The notes: generated by a model not told the origin, from the letters alone. Shown: positions 7,445-16,816, numbered from the stretch's first letter. The stretch is 64,000 bases of DNA from Phycisphaerales bacterium (GCA_905339235.1 CAJPFG010000001.1:186001-250000), one strand, 5' to 3'. Translations and numbers: made by a program.

Positions 7445-8608
7445 ATGACGACTACGTTGAACGTCCCGACAACCGAGTTTGAGAAGAAGGACCGTTGCGC
7501 CGACCTGCCGCACCGGCCGCGTGTGTTGCTGGGGAAGATGGGACTGGACGGGCATGACCGGGGCGTCAAGGTGATTGCGCGGGCGCTGCGCGACAGCGGG
7601 GTGCATGTCATCTACTCGGGGTTGTGGCAGACGCCGCGGAGTCTGGCGATCTCGGCGCGAGACGAGGATTGCGACGTGGTGTGCGCGTCGATGATGAGCA
7701 ACTCGCACCTGGTGCTGGGCCCGAGGCTGGTGGACGAACTTCGGAAACTCGGTCGAGGCGACATGCCGGTGTATATGGGTGGGATCCTGCCCCAGGAGGA
7801 CATTCCCAAACTGCTCGAAGGCGGGATCGCCAAGTGCTTCACCACCGGGGTGGGGCTGACGGACATCGTGAACGCCGTGCGTGATGCGGTAAAGGCGCGG
7901 CCGCAGTCGCCCGCGAGCGCCACCGCGGCGGCGCAGTTGGCGCGGGATATTTCGCTGATGCACGCGGGCCAGCCGGTGAGGATCGGGGCGAGGCGTCGGC
8001 GGCCGGGCAAGGTCATCGGCGTGACGGGCTCGCCGGGCGCGGGGAAGAGCACGCTGGTGGCGCAAATGGCCGCGGAGTTCACGCGGAGATCGAAAGCGGG
8101 CGAGGCGGGATGCCGGGGGCGGTGCGCGGTGGTGGCATTTGACCCGATGAGCCCGATCACGGGCGGGGCGTTGCTGGGAGATCGCCTGCGGGTGGATTTC
8201 AACACGCTGGACGAGGCGATCTACTACCGGAGCCTGGCGATCAGCGGCGAGGACTACCACGCATTGCCGGAGGTGGTGGAGTTGATCGGCGGAGCATTCG
8301 AGGGGTCGGAGGCCATCGATCTGCTGTTTGTCGAAACCGTCGGCGCGGGACAGAACGAGACGCGGATCAGGCAGTATGTGGACAAGACGGCGGTGGTGCT
8401 GACTCCGGGAATGGGTGATGCGGTTCAGATGGACAAGGCGGGAATCCTGGAGATTGCGGACTTGTTTGTGTGCAACAAGGCGGATCACCCGGGCGAAAAC
8501 GAACTGGTGCGTGACCTGCGGGACGTCGCGGGGCGGCGGCCGATACTGGAAACGGTCGCGACGAAGTGCACCGGTGTACCGGAGTTGCTGGCGGCGCTGA
8601 CGGTGTGA
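7445..8608 (+). CDS. Cobalamin-binding domain fused to MeaB/ArgK-type GTPase
   Basis: The N-terminal part (about residues 20-150) is a B12-binding domain like the C-terminal domain of methylmalonyl-CoA mutase, with the DxHxxG motif (LDGHDRG) whose His is the lower axial ligand of cobalt. The second part is a G3E-type GTPase of the MeaB/ArgK family with P-loop GSPGAGKST, an ETVGAGQNE switch region and NKAD. MeaB loads and protects the B12 cofactor of acyl-CoA mutases. The order B12 domain-GTPase matches the first two domains of IcmF, but the mutase barrel is missing: the gene stops after about 387 residues. No mutase gene is in the window. It may act in trans with a separate catalytic subunit. 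Starts at 7424 and 7436 are alternatives. Confidence 0.85.
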   Translation: MTTTLNVPTTEFEKKDRCADLPHRPRVLLGKMGLDGHDRGVKVIARALRDSGVHVIYSGLWQTPRSLAISARDEDCDVVCASMMSNSHLVLGPRLVDELRKLGRGDMPVYMGGILPQEDIPKLLEGGIAKCFTTGVGLTDIVNAVRDAVKARPQSPASATAAAQLARDISLMHAGQPVRIGARRRRPGKVIGVTGSPGAGKSTLVAQMAAEFTRRSKAGEAGCRGRCAVVAFDPMSPITGGALLGDRLRVDFNTLDEAIYYRSLAISGEDYHALPEVVELIGGAFEGSEAIDLLFVETVGAGQNETRIRQYVDKTAVVLTPGMGDAVQMDKAGILEIADLFVCNKADHPGENELVRDLRDVAGRRPILETVATKCTGVPELLAALTV

Positions 8609-8653
8609 GGGGAACCCGCGGCGAATATGTAGCGGAAGGAATGGGGGCCGGAC

Positions 8654-9328
8654 ATGGAGGTTGGGCGCGTGAAGATCGAGGAACAACCGACGCCGGTGGA
8701 GGTTGCGGCTCCCGAGGCTCCGGATGCGGAACTTGGCTCGAAGGTGGAAGCGCTGCTTCTGAGTGTGGACCGCCCGATCACCGGGCTGCGTCTGGCGGAG
8801 GCGCTGGGCCTGGTGCCGCGCGAGGCCGAGGAGGACGCGGATGTCGAGGCGGAGGCCCGCTCTACGCGTGCCAAGGTCGATGAGATCGCACGCCGGAGCG
8901 CGATTCAGCGGGTGGATCGTGCGGTGGAGTGGCTCAACGACGAGTACGACCGATCCGGGCGGGCGTTCCGGGTGGAGAGCGTCGCCGGCGGGTATCGCGT
9001 GCTGACGCTGCCGAAGTTCGCGGGAGTCATCGCCGAACTGCATCGGTCGCGGCTGGGGCAGAAACTCACACGACAGGCGGTCGAGACGCTGGCGATCGTG
9101 GCGTATAAGCAGCCGATCACGCGGGCGCAACTCGAGGCGATCCGAGGGGTCTCGTGCGGCGAGGTGCTCAAGAGCCTGATCGAGCGGCGGCTTGTGACCG
9201 TGAAGGGGCGCGCGGAGGAACTGGGCAGGCCGCTGCTGTACGGGACCTCCAAAGCGTTCCTGGATGTTTTCGGGTTGGCGTCCCTGAAGGACCTGCCCAC
9301 GCCCGCGGAACTCAAGGGCTCGGCGTAA
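8654..9328 (+). CDS. scpB: Segregation and condensation protein ScpB
   Basis: This is ScpB, the winged-helix subunit of the SMC-ScpAB condensin that organises and separates chromosomes. The 224-residue protein shows the first winged helix (KVEALLLSVDRPIT, then residues through GYRVLTLPKFAG) and the second (VETLAIVAYKQPITRAQLEAIRGV, RRLVTVKGRAEELGRPLLYGT), both highly typical. A linker rich in Glu and Ala near residue 60 is longer than usual. ATG 8654 gives a plausible N-terminus with a short acidic tail before the domain. It follows the GTPase gene by 45 bases and precedes the DUF58 gene by 10, so the three may be co-transcribed. scpA is not in view. Confidence 0.92.
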   Translation: MEVGRVKIEEQPTPVEVAAPEAPDAELGSKVEALLLSVDRPITGLRLAEALGLVPREAEEDADVEAEARSTRAKVDEIARRSAIQRVDRAVEWLNDEYDRSGRAFRVESVAGGYRVLTLPKFAGVIAELHRSRLGQKLTRQAVETLAIVAYKQPITRAQLEAIRGVSCGEVLKSLIERRLVTVKGRAEELGRPLLYGTSKAFLDVFGLASLKDLPTPAELKGSA

Positions 9329-9338
9329 GGGAGTCGGG

Positions 9339-10556
9339 ATGCACGCGGCGGTGCGCGATAGTCGGCAGGAGGCAGATTCGCTCGGACGCGGGCGTGACCG
9401 GCGCCGGAGCGCGACGGGCCGCAGGCGGTATCACTTCCACGGTCCGGGCGTGGCGTACGCCGCGACGCTGGTGGTGATCATGATGGGGGCGATCAACGGG
9501 CAGAACAACGTGCTGTTCTGGCTGTTCGGCCTGGGGGTTGCGGGCCTGTTGATCTCGGGGATTCTCAGCGGCGCGGCGCTCATGGGGCTGGTGGTCGAGC
9601 GGGAGATGCCGGCGGTGGGCACCCGGGGCGAAGCACTGACCGTGCGGTATCACGTGCGGAATCGCAACCGCATCATCCCGTCGTTCGCGATGACGATCGA
9701 GGAGTTGCCGGGCGGCGAGAACTCCGCCGACGGACCCACCTGGCGCGACCACTTCCCGGGGATGGTGGCGTTCGCCGCCCACGTGCCCGCGCGCGGTGAA
9801 AGCACCGCGGAGGCGACGTCTGCTCCGAGCCGGCGCGGGCTGGCGACCTTCCGCGAGTTTCGAGTGAGCACGACGTTTCCGTTCGGGCTCACGAAGAAGA
9901 GCGTGACCTTCCGGCAGGAGGGCGAGTTGCTCATTCGGCCGCGGTGTGTTCCGGTGAACGAGACGGTGCTGCAGGGCAGGGGCGAGGGGCAGGGGCAGGG
10001 GAGGCTGATGAGGCGGGGCCGGACCGGCGACGAGTTCTTCGCGCTGCGGGAGTACGTGCCGGGCGACGGCATGCGTCGCGTGGCGTGGCGGTCGAGCGCG
10101 AGACTGGATCGCGTGGTGGTGAGGGAGATGGCCTCGCTGCCGGCGAGAAGGGTGCTGATCGTGGCCGCGCCTTTGCGCGAGGGGAGCGAAGGAGAGGCGT
10201 GCGTCGAAGGCGCGGCGGGGCTGGCGCGGGCGGCGTTACGCAGGGGGTTGGAGGTCGGGATCGCGGCGGCGGATGGGCGGATGCTGGTGGCGCCACGATC
10301 GGGTGAGCGTTCGCTGGGGCGCTGCCTTGATGCATTGGCCGTGGTGGAGCCGGGCGAGCGGCTGATCATGCCCGCCGTGCAGCATGGAGATTCGGTGGTT
10401 GTGGTAACGGAGGGGGAAGGCCGGTCCGTCGGGGCGGGGGTGACTTCGGTGAGGCCGCGCGAGTTGGGAGTGCAGGTTGAACCGCGGCCGGCGGAGCAAT
10501 CTGACACGACCGGACTTATCGGGCGGGTGATTGCCCGGATGAGAGGAGCGTCGTGA
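9339..10556 (+). CDS. DUF58 domain membrane protein
   Basis: This 405-residue protein has two hydrophobic helices near the N-terminus (about residues 45-85) and then the DUF58 core with its hallmark RTGDEFFALREYVPGD and WRSSARLDRVVVREM, which resembles part of a von Willebrand A fold. DUF58 proteins usually lie beside a MoxR-type ATPase and a transglutaminase-like membrane protein and are thought to work in envelope-linked assembly. Here the transglutaminase partner follows with a 4-base overlap, but no MoxR gene is present in the window. ATG 9339 has AAGGGAG just upstream. Confidence 0.85.
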   Translation: MHAAVRDSRQEADSLGRGRDRRRSATGRRRYHFHGPGVAYAATLVVIMMGAINGQNNVLFWLFGLGVAGLLISGILSGAALMGLVVEREMPAVGTRGEALTVRYHVRNRNRIIPSFAMTIEELPGGENSADGPTWRDHFPGMVAFAAHVPARGESTAEATSAPSRRGLATFREFRVSTTFPFGLTKKSVTFRQEGELLIRPRCVPVNETVLQGRGEGQGQGRLMRRGRTGDEFFALREYVPGDGMRRVAWRSSARLDRVVVREMASLPARRVLIVAAPLREGSEGEACVEGAAGLARAALRRGLEVGIAAADGRMLVAPRSGERSLGRCLDALAVVEPGERLIMPAVQHGDSVVVVTEGEGRSVGAGVTSVRPRELGVQVEPRPAEQSDTTGLIGRVIARMRGAS

Positions 10557-12763
10557 GCGGGCTCCTTGCGCCGACTGTGGGCAACGAAGTCCGTGCGCGA
10601 TCGCGCCGGTCCACGTTCGAGGGCCGGTTTCGTGTGCTGCTGCTCGCGGTGGTAGTGCTGAGCGTGCTGGCATTCGGGGTGTCGGAAGGGGACGCGGGGC
10701 TCACCATCACACTGATGTCGGCGGCGATTGTCGGGTGGGTGTTGACGGAAACAGGCAGCCGGCGCGGCGTGCCGCGGTGGGCGACGGTGCTGGTGCTGCT
10801 GGGCATCCTGATCGGCGCGGTCGTGCGGAGCCTTCAGGGCACGCCGATGGTCTCGGCGTTCTCGACGTTTCTCGCTTCAATCATCGTGCTCAAACTGTGG
10901 GAGAAGCGCGAGATCAGGGACTATGGGCAACTGCTCACGCTGTCGCTGTTCCTGATCATCGGCGCGGCGCTCACGGCGACCACGGTCTGGATCGGGGCGA
11001 CGCTGTTGGCGCTGACGCCGCTCGTTGCGCTTGGGGTGATGATGTACCAGGTGTACGCCGCGAGGGAGCGGGCACGCCCGGCGTGGGCGGAAGCCGCGAC
11101 GTTCGGGCCGCTGTCGTGGGAGCGCACGGGGCGAGGCCTGGCGGGGATGACGGCCTTCGCGGTGGTTGCGGGAAGCGCGATCGGCGTGGTGGTCTTCGTC
11201 ACCGTTCCTCGGGGCGAGGGCATTCTGCCGGGCTGGGTGCCGCGGTCGGTGGCGGTGGGGCGCGAGACGGGATTCACGGACCGCGTGGACTTGGGCCAGG
11301 GAGGGCTGATCAGCGAATCGCAGGCGACGGTTATGGAGGTCGAACTGCGGCCGTCCATCACCGGGCCGAGAATTGGCGGGCCGGGGCAGCGGCAATACCT
11401 GCGAGGGCTGGTGCTCGAAGATTACTCGGACGGCGCGTGGACTCGCGCTGACCACGCCCAAGGCTTGGAGCACGAAGAGCGGGAAACGGGGCAGATTCTG
11501 TTGCTCGGGCGCGTGCAGTCGGGCGAGACAACGATCGTGCAGACCGTTACTCTGCGCGAGCCGGCGTTGGCGCCCGCCCCGGTGTTCGGCCTCAGCCGGA
11601 TGGTCGATCTGGAGTTCATCCCCGCGGGGCGGCAATCGAGGCTGACCGTGAAGTTGCGAATCGACCGCTCGACGGAGTGCGTGACGCACCAGGAGGAGAC
11701 CTCGTTGCGGGTTCGGTATCGGGTGAGATCGAGAGTGGAACGCGGGGCGATCGACGAGGGAGGCTGGGAGCGTGCGGCGGTCATGTTCCCCTCGCAACGG
11801 ATCGGAACCTTGGCCCGCACGCTGCTGGCGGAGGCGGATGTCGAGCCGGACCCAGCGCTGAGGGACCCGGCGGACGATGCCCGGGCGGCGCGCGTTTTTG
11901 AATCACATTTGCGTTCGGCGTTCGCGTACACGCTCGCCTCCGAGGCGCCGGCCGCGGGGAAGGATCCCACCGAATGGTTCCTGCTCACCGTCCGGCGCGG
12001 GCATTGCGAGCATTTCGCGTCGGGGTTCGTGGCCCTGTGCCGGAGCGTGGGGATCGAAGCGCGGGTGGTGGCGGGGTATTTGGCGAGCGAGTTCGACGGG
12101 GAGCGCGGGGTGTATGTCGTGCGCCAGTCGAACGCCCACGCCTGGGCCGAGGTTCGCACCGGCCCGGACCGCTGGACGACCTTTGACGCGACTCCACCGG
12201 CGGAACTGGAGCGCATTCTCGAGCAGCAGCGAGGATGGTCGGGGCTGATGGGGCGGCTTACGGATTCGCTCGAGAACGTATGGAACAGCCGCGTGGCGAT
12301 GTTTGATTCCATGGCTCAGGAGAGGCTGTTCGGACGGCGCTCCGGGTCCAGATCGTGGGGAAATGGGGTTGTGGAGTGGGCGAGGTCGCTGGTGCGGTCG
12401 TCGGTGGAGGAGGCGGAGAGCGGCTCGCACGGCTGGTGGATCGCGGTCGCGTGGATCGTCGGGGGCCTGGGTGGCGCGGCGGGGCTGGTGCTGGTAATCC
12501 GGCGGCGTCGACAGGCGATGCACGCCCGGGCGTGGGGAGTTGAGGGAGAGGCGGCGCGCCTGCACGTGGCGCTGGACCGGGCGATCGAGCGTCGCCGGGG
12601 CCGGCGGCCGGCGTGGATTCCGCTGGCCCGCTGGGCGCAGGCAGAAGGGCCAGACGCTCAGCACGCGGCGGAGTTGGTGTACGGCTGGGCGTTCGGTGGG
12701 GAGGCCCCGTCTCCGGCGGCACTTTCTCGGGCGCAACGGACATTGCGGGCGTTGCGGGCTTGA
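10553..12763 (+). CDS. TgpA-like membrane protein with transglutaminase-like domain
   Basis: This 736-residue protein has the TgpA/DUF3488 layout: about five to six N-terminal transmembrane helices (residues 20-230), a periplasmic part with a papain-like transglutaminase domain, one more helix near residue 635 (IAVAWIVGGLGGAAGLVLV) and a cytoplasmic tail. The catalytic triad is visible as C485 in GHCEHFASG, H529 in NAHAWAEV and D545 in TFDATPP. The family is thought to cross-link or cleave envelope proteins. It starts at GTG 10553 inside the end of the DUF58 gene, so the two are translationally coupled. The substrate is unknown. Confidence 0.88.
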   Translation: MSGLLAPTVGNEVRARSRRSTFEGRFRVLLLAVVVLSVLAFGVSEGDAGLTITLMSAAIVGWVLTETGSRRGVPRWATVLVLLGILIGAVVRSLQGTPMVSAFSTFLASIIVLKLWEKREIRDYGQLLTLSLFLIIGAALTATTVWIGATLLALTPLVALGVMMYQVYAARERARPAWAEAATFGPLSWERTGRGLAGMTAFAVVAGSAIGVVVFVTVPRGEGILPGWVPRSVAVGRETGFTDRVDLGQGGLISESQATVMEVELRPSITGPRIGGPGQRQYLRGLVLEDYSDGAWTRADHAQGLEHEERETGQILLLGRVQSGETTIVQTVTLREPALAPAPVFGLSRMVDLEFIPAGRQSRLTVKLRIDRSTECVTHQEETSLRVRYRVRSRVERGAIDEGGWERAAVMFPSQRIGTLARTLLAEADVEPDPALRDPADDARAARVFESHLRSAFAYTLASEAPAAGKDPTEWFLLTVRRGHCEHFASGFVALCRSVGIEARVVAGYLASEFDGERGVYVVRQSNAHAWAEVRTGPDRWTTFDATPPAELERILEQQRGWSGLMGRLTDSLENVWNSRVAMFDSMAQERLFGRRSGSRSWGNGVVEWARSLVRSSVEEAESGSHGWWIAVAWIVGGLGGAAGLVLVIRRRRQAMHARAWGVEGEAARLHVALDRAIERRRGRRPAWIPLARWAQAEGPDAQHAAELVYGWAFGGEAPSPAALSRAQRTLRALRA

Positions 12764-12850
12764 GTGCGCCGGAGGCCGTGTGTATCGGCTGCTCCGGTTG
12801 TGCGGGTTAGGGCGCGGGCGCGTGGTTCAAGGCCCCGGGCGGCCTGTCCG

Positions 12851-13771
12851 ATGGACCAAGGATCGAGCCCGGACGCCGCGGAGAATCTTGCGCGGCGGTT
12901 CGTGCCACGGAGCCCACACGTGCCCGCACATCGATCGAGAACAGAGCGTTGGCGCGAGTTGATGGAGCAGATCGCCGCGCGGGGCGGAGGCATCGAGATC
13001 TCCGTGGAACGGGGAAAGTCCGAGAGCGGCATCGCCCCGACGGATTTGATGTGGCGTGTGCGCGTGTACTCGGTCACGGACGATGACATGGTGGTGGAGC
13101 AGCCCGGAGCGGCGGGGCGCGGGGTTCAGATCGCGCCCGGCACGCCGTTGGTCGGCGTGATGTCCGTGGGGCAGAATCGTTGGATGTTCCACAGCCGCGT
13201 GCTCGGTGCGAGCGGGGTAACGGGGCCGGGGCGGCTGGGGACGCTGAAGTTGGCGATGCCGGAAAAGATGGAGCGGTGCATCCGCCGCGAGTTTCTGCGA
13301 ATCTCAACCGCCGAGTTGCGCCTTCCGGACGTGGAGTGCTGGCCGCTGCTGGAGCCGGCGAGCGTCGTTGCGGCCGAGGCCGCGAACCGCGAGCGAATTC
13401 TCGACCTGCAGCGTCCGCTGGTGCGGATGCGCGATGCGTTCGTGGACGATCTGCTGCCGGAAGTGGGGCCGAAGTTCGGGGCGAAACTCGTGAATGTGGG
13501 CGGGGGCGGCGTGGGTCTGCTGGTGATGAAGGACGAGGCCGCGGCGGCCACGAAGTGCCGGCTCATCTGGCTGCGCGTGCACATGAAACCCGAGATTCCG
13601 GCGCCGATGGCGATGACGGCGAAGATCGTTCACACGCACCTGGACAGTTCGCAGAACCTGTATGTCGGCGCGGCCTTCGACTTTGACTTCAACCCCACGC
13701 ACCGGGAGTTCGTGATCGACCAGATCGCGCGGTACGCCAACCTGGTGCAGATGGCGCGCAAGGCCGCCTAG
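12851..13771 (+). CDS. PilZ/YcgR-like protein (probable)
   Basis: This 306-residue soluble protein has a beta-rich N-terminal half (GVQIAPGTPLVGVMS, MFHSRVLG) followed by RREFLRIST, an RxxxR-like motif, and later LVNVGGGGVGLLV, close to the (D/N)xSxxG loop of PilZ domains, here with Gly replacing Ser. This order matches YcgR-type c-di-GMP receptors that act on motility or secretion machinery, but the inserted segment between the two motifs is long and the motif is degenerate, so binding of c-di-GMP is uncertain. ATG 12851 is chosen; a GTG at 12764, right after the previous stop, would add 29 Arg-rich residues. It converges on the next gene with an 8-base gap. Confidence 0.55.
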   Translation: MDQGSSPDAAENLARRFVPRSPHVPAHRSRTERWRELMEQIAARGGGIEISVERGKSESGIAPTDLMWRVRVYSVTDDDMVVEQPGAAGRGVQIAPGTPLVGVMSVGQNRWMFHSRVLGASGVTGPGRLGTLKLAMPEKMERCIRREFLRISTAELRLPDVECWPLLEPASVVAAEAANRERILDLQRPLVRMRDAFVDDLLPEVGPKFGAKLVNVGGGGVGLLVMKDEAAAATKCRLIWLRVHMKPEIPAPMAMTAKIVHTHLDSSQNLYVGAAFDFDFNPTHREFVIDQIARYANLVQMARKAA

Positions 13772-13779
13772 GCCCGGGA

Positions 13780-14526
13780 TTAGAGCCCGACACGCACCGT
13801 GACCGGTCCCTGGTCGGCGATGAGGCGGACCTGGTGCTCGCCGCGGTTGAGGTCGAAGTTCCAGCCGCGGGCATCCGCGGCCCCGGCCTGGGTTTCTTCC
13901 TTCGGCGCGACGAACGAAATCTGGTTGACGCCGCTATGCACGAAAAAGAGCCCGCGGGAAGAGGTGGGCAGGTCAAGCCGGACCGAACCGCCCGCCGACC
14001 GCAGCATCATCGGGGTGCCGAGGGGCGAACCGACCTCTACCGTGACGTTTCCGCCGAGTTCCACGTCCGAGCCGTTCTGAATGTCGATGGCCCCGCTCAC
14101 GCCGGTCGCAAGGACCGGGCCGATGGAGTTGCGAACGCGCAGCCCCGCGCAGGCGGGGAGGCGGATGGTCACGTCGGTCTTTCCGTCGCCCCCGGCGTTT
14201 GGGCCACGCTTGCACAGAACGCGCAGGATCGCGCGCGGCTCCGCGGCTTGATAGTCCGCCGCGGCCCAGGGCGCGGCGACTCGCCTGCCGTCGTCGGTGG
14301 TGGTTATGGCAAAGACCTCGGCGCGGCGGAACGTCGCATCCACGATGATGGTGACGCTTCCCGCCTGATTGTCCAGGTCCAGGGCGAGGGGTTGCGACCA
14401 GTCGATGTCGGGCGGCGTGGAGGCAACCTGAACCGGTCCGGCCGGTTGGACCTCGTTGGGGAACAGGTGGCAGCCCCCGGATAGGAGTGCAACCGACAGC
14501 AACGCGGTGAAGAATGTGGTTTTCAT
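13780..14526 (-). CDS. Putative lipoprotein with DUF4097-like beta repeats
   Basis: This 248-residue exported protein has a signal peptide (MKTTFF, hydrophobic core) ending in LLSGGC, an acceptable lipobox with Cys19. The rest alternates short hydrophobic strands around Gly/Asn turns (LDNQAGSVTIIVDATFRRAEV, then IRLPACAGLRVRNS and VELGGNVTVEVGS), typical of beta-helix-like adhesin-type domains such as DUF4097. No enzyme residues are visible. It is probably an outer-membrane or periplasmic protein of unknown function. It is transcribed away from the rny leader region. Confidence 0.6.
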   Translation of the reverse strand: MKTTFFTALLSVALLSGGCHLFPNEVQPAGPVQVASTPPDIDWSQPLALDLDNQAGSVTIIVDATFRRAEVFAITTTDDGRRVAAPWAAADYQAAEPRAILRVLCKRGPNAGGDGKTDVTIRLPACAGLRVRNSIGPVLATGVSGAIDIQNGSDVELGGNVTVEVGSPLGTPMMLRSAGGSVRLDLPTSSRGLFFVHSGVNQISFVAPKEETQAGAADARGWNFDLNRGEHQVRLIADQGPVTVRVGL

Positions 14527-14583
14527 GGCGATATGGATGATGGGGGCGTGGGCGTCCTGGGTTCGCGAGGCGGTTCGGAATCT

Positions 14584-14639
14584 GCTAGAATAGCGTTGTC
14601 GGCGGGTGAGGCTTGCCTCGCTTTCCGACGGGACAACGC
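14584..14639 (+). promoter_or_regulatory. Extended -10 and stem-loop in the region before rny
   Basis: The 449 bases 14527-14975 hold no convincing gene. TG at 14583-14584 and TAGAAT at 14586-14591 form an extended -10. Directly after it, GCGTTGTC (14593-14600) pairs perfectly with GACAACGC (14632-14639), enclosing an inner hairpin GTGAGG/CCTCGC with a CTTG tetraloop (14606-14621). The promoter could serve rny through a leader of nearly 380 bases. A frame open to 14811 lacks coding character. Confidence 0.4.
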
Positions 14640-14975
14640 GACACTCGGCCCGGGCCGGCTTTGCCAGGTAGTTTGTCGGTTTGATATCACGGAGTTATCC
14701 AGTCGGCCCCGGTCGCACCAAGCCTCGAACACCGTTCCCTCAAGGGTTGGCGGGGGACGGTTATGTGCGCATCAACCCACGGACGGACGCGCGAACGGCA
14801 GTGACGCATGAGAAATAATCGCTCTGGGGCGGAATCTGCGGTTGCTGAGGCGACCCCGAACGAGGGCCGGAGTTTGCATTGAACGCCGTGCGTGCGGGGT
14901 GGTGCGGGGCTTGGGAGTGTGTCGTGCGTGATTCCCGTCGGCGATGAGGCCGAACGTGGGAGGCATTGCGCGACC

Positions 14976-16562
14976 ATGCAACTGATTCAGACACAACTCG
15001 CGTTGGAAACGACGGCGGTAGCGTTGTCGGCGGGCGCGGCCGTGGTAGGCCTGGTGGTGGGCTTTGTGATCGCCCGGGCGCTAGGGGCCAAGGCCGTCGC
15101 GAAGGCCTCGGAGGAAGCCAGGTCGTTGGTGGCGCGGGCCGAGAGCGACGCGAAGGCTGCGGCGGAGCGTGTGCGGCTGGAGGCCGAGAAGGGCGTGCTC
15201 GAGCGGAAGCAGAAGGCCGAGGCCGAGATCGAGAAGGCCTGGTCGGAGCATCGCGAGGCGGAGCGACGGCTGACGAAGCGGGAAGACACGTTCGAGCGCA
15301 AGGAAGAGGCGGTGTCGCAGAGGGAGGCCGCGGTCGCACGGCAGTCCGAGGCGGTCAAGGTGCGTGAAGAGCGGCTGGGCCAGAAAGAAACGCAGTTGGA
15401 CCGACTGGTAGAAGAGCAGAAGGACGCGCTGCAGCGAGTGTCGGGGATGTCGCGGGAGCAGGCCAAGGAGGCGCTGATCTCGCGGGTCGAGGAAGAGGCC
15501 AGGCACGAAGCGGCGAAGGTGACGAGAAAAATCGTGGAAGAGGCCGAGGGCGAGGCGAAGCAGAAGGCCCAGGAGATCACGCTGCTGGCGATCCAGCGGT
15601 ACGCGAGCGAGCACACCAGCGAGAGCACGGTGCGGAGCGTGGCGATCCCCAGCGACGACATGAAGGGCCGGATCATCGGTCGAGAGGGGCGGAACATCCG
15701 GGCGATCGAGAAGGCCACGGGCGTGGACATTATCGTGGACGACACGCCGGGCGTGATCGTCGTGTCGTGCTTCGACAAGATCCGTCAGGCGGTCGCGGTG
15801 GAGGCACTGGAACGGCTCATCGCGGACGGCCGCATGCACCCGACGAGGATCGAGGAAGTGGTCGAGAAGGTGCGGTCGGAAGTCAACGAAAAGGTGCTGA
15901 AGGCCGGCAAGGACGCGGTGTTGGAGGTCAACCTGCGCGGGCTGCACCCCAAAGTGGTCGAAGCGATGGGAAAACTGCACTTCCGGACCAGTTACGGGCA
16001 GAATGTGCTGCGGCACTCGATCGAGGTGGCCTACCTCTCGCAGATTATCGCGGACCAACTGGGATTGGACGGGACGATCGCGCGCCGGGCGGGGTTTCTG
16101 CACGACATCGGCAAGGCGATGGACCACGAGATGGAGGGTGGCCATCCGAAGATCGGCATGGAGTTCGCGCGGCAACACGGGGAGAAGGAACCGATCCTCA
16201 ACGTTATCGGCGGGCATCACGCGGATATCCCGTCCACGAGTTTTTACACCCCGGTCGTGATGGCGGCGGACGCGGTGAGTTCCGCGAGGCCCGGCGCCCG
16301 CCGCGAGTCGATGGAGAAGTACATCCAGCGGCTGAACGAACTGCAGGACATCGCGATGAGTTTCAAGGGCGTGAATGAGGCGTACGCGATCCAGGCGGGC
16401 CGCGAGGTGCGGGTCATGGTGGACGCGGCCAAGGTGGACGACGACGAGGCCTTCCTGATCGCCCATCAGATCGCCAAGAGCGTGAGCGAGCAGATGACGT
16501 TCCCGGGGGAGATTCGCGTGACCGTTCTTCGCGAGACCCGGGCGATCGAGTACGCCAGATAG
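14976..16562 (+). CDS. rny: Ribonuclease Y
   Basis: RNase Y is the membrane-anchored endoribonuclease that starts mRNA decay in many bacteria. The 528-residue product has the full family layout: an N-terminal transmembrane helix (residues 10-33), a long charged coiled coil (about 40-215), a KH domain with SDDMKGRIIGREGRNIRAIE, and an HD domain with H376-D377 in LHDIGKAMDHEMEGGH. ATG 14976 was chosen because it places the helix at the N-terminus; GGGAGG lies about 11 bases upstream. A longer frame from 14892 adds residues not found in the family. The small Cse60-like gene follows after 23 bases. Confidence 0.95.
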   Translation: MQLIQTQLALETTAVALSAGAAVVGLVVGFVIARALGAKAVAKASEEARSLVARAESDAKAAAERVRLEAEKGVLERKQKAEAEIEKAWSEHREAERRLTKREDTFERKEEAVSQREAAVARQSEAVKVREERLGQKETQLDRLVEEQKDALQRVSGMSREQAKEALISRVEEEARHEAAKVTRKIVEEAEGEAKQKAQEITLLAIQRYASEHTSESTVRSVAIPSDDMKGRIIGREGRNIRAIEKATGVDIIVDDTPGVIVVSCFDKIRQAVAVEALERLIADGRMHPTRIEEVVEKVRSEVNEKVLKAGKDAVLEVNLRGLHPKVVEAMGKLHFRTSYGQNVLRHSIEVAYLSQIIADQLGLDGTIARRAGFLHDIGKAMDHEMEGGHPKIGMEFARQHGEKEPILNVIGGHHADIPSTSFYTPVVMAADAVSSARPGARRESMEKYIQRLNELQDIAMSFKGVNEAYAIQAGREVRVMVDAAKVDDDEAFLIAHQIAKSVSEQMTFPGEIRVTVLRETRAIEYAR

Positions 16563-16585
16563 GCTACGGACGCGCGGAGGTTTGC

Positions 16586-16816
16586 ATGCAGCAGATCAAG
16601 TTGTTTTCAGGCAGCGAAGACCAGATGGGCAGCGTCGAACGCGACGTCAACGATTGGCTCCGCGCCAGTGGGGCGAGAATCGTGAACATCTTCGGCAACA
16701 TGTCCCCACAGTCGGTGCTCTCCGGCGAATCTCGCCAGAAGGTGAGCATGGAGAGCGGATCGCGGAGGTTTGCGCCCTCGGACGTCTTCGTGTGCATCGT
16801 GTACGAGAAGGCGTAG
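16586..16816 (+). CDS. Small Cse60-like protein
   Basis: This 76-residue protein reads IKLFSGSEDQMGSVERDVND at its start and ends DVFVCIVYEKA. An amphipathic start strand, a helix carrying an N-x-W-L pattern, and a final V-x-I-x-Y-E strand resemble the small Cse60/DUF2758 family named after a Bacillus sporulation gene; the match is from memory and the function is unknown. GCGGAGG lies well placed before ATG 16586. It follows rny closely and is probably co-transcribed with it. Confidence 0.6.
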   Translation: MQQIKLFSGSEDQMGSVERDVNDWLRASGARIVNIFGNMSPQSVLSGESRQKVSMESGSRRFAPSDVFVCIVYEKA

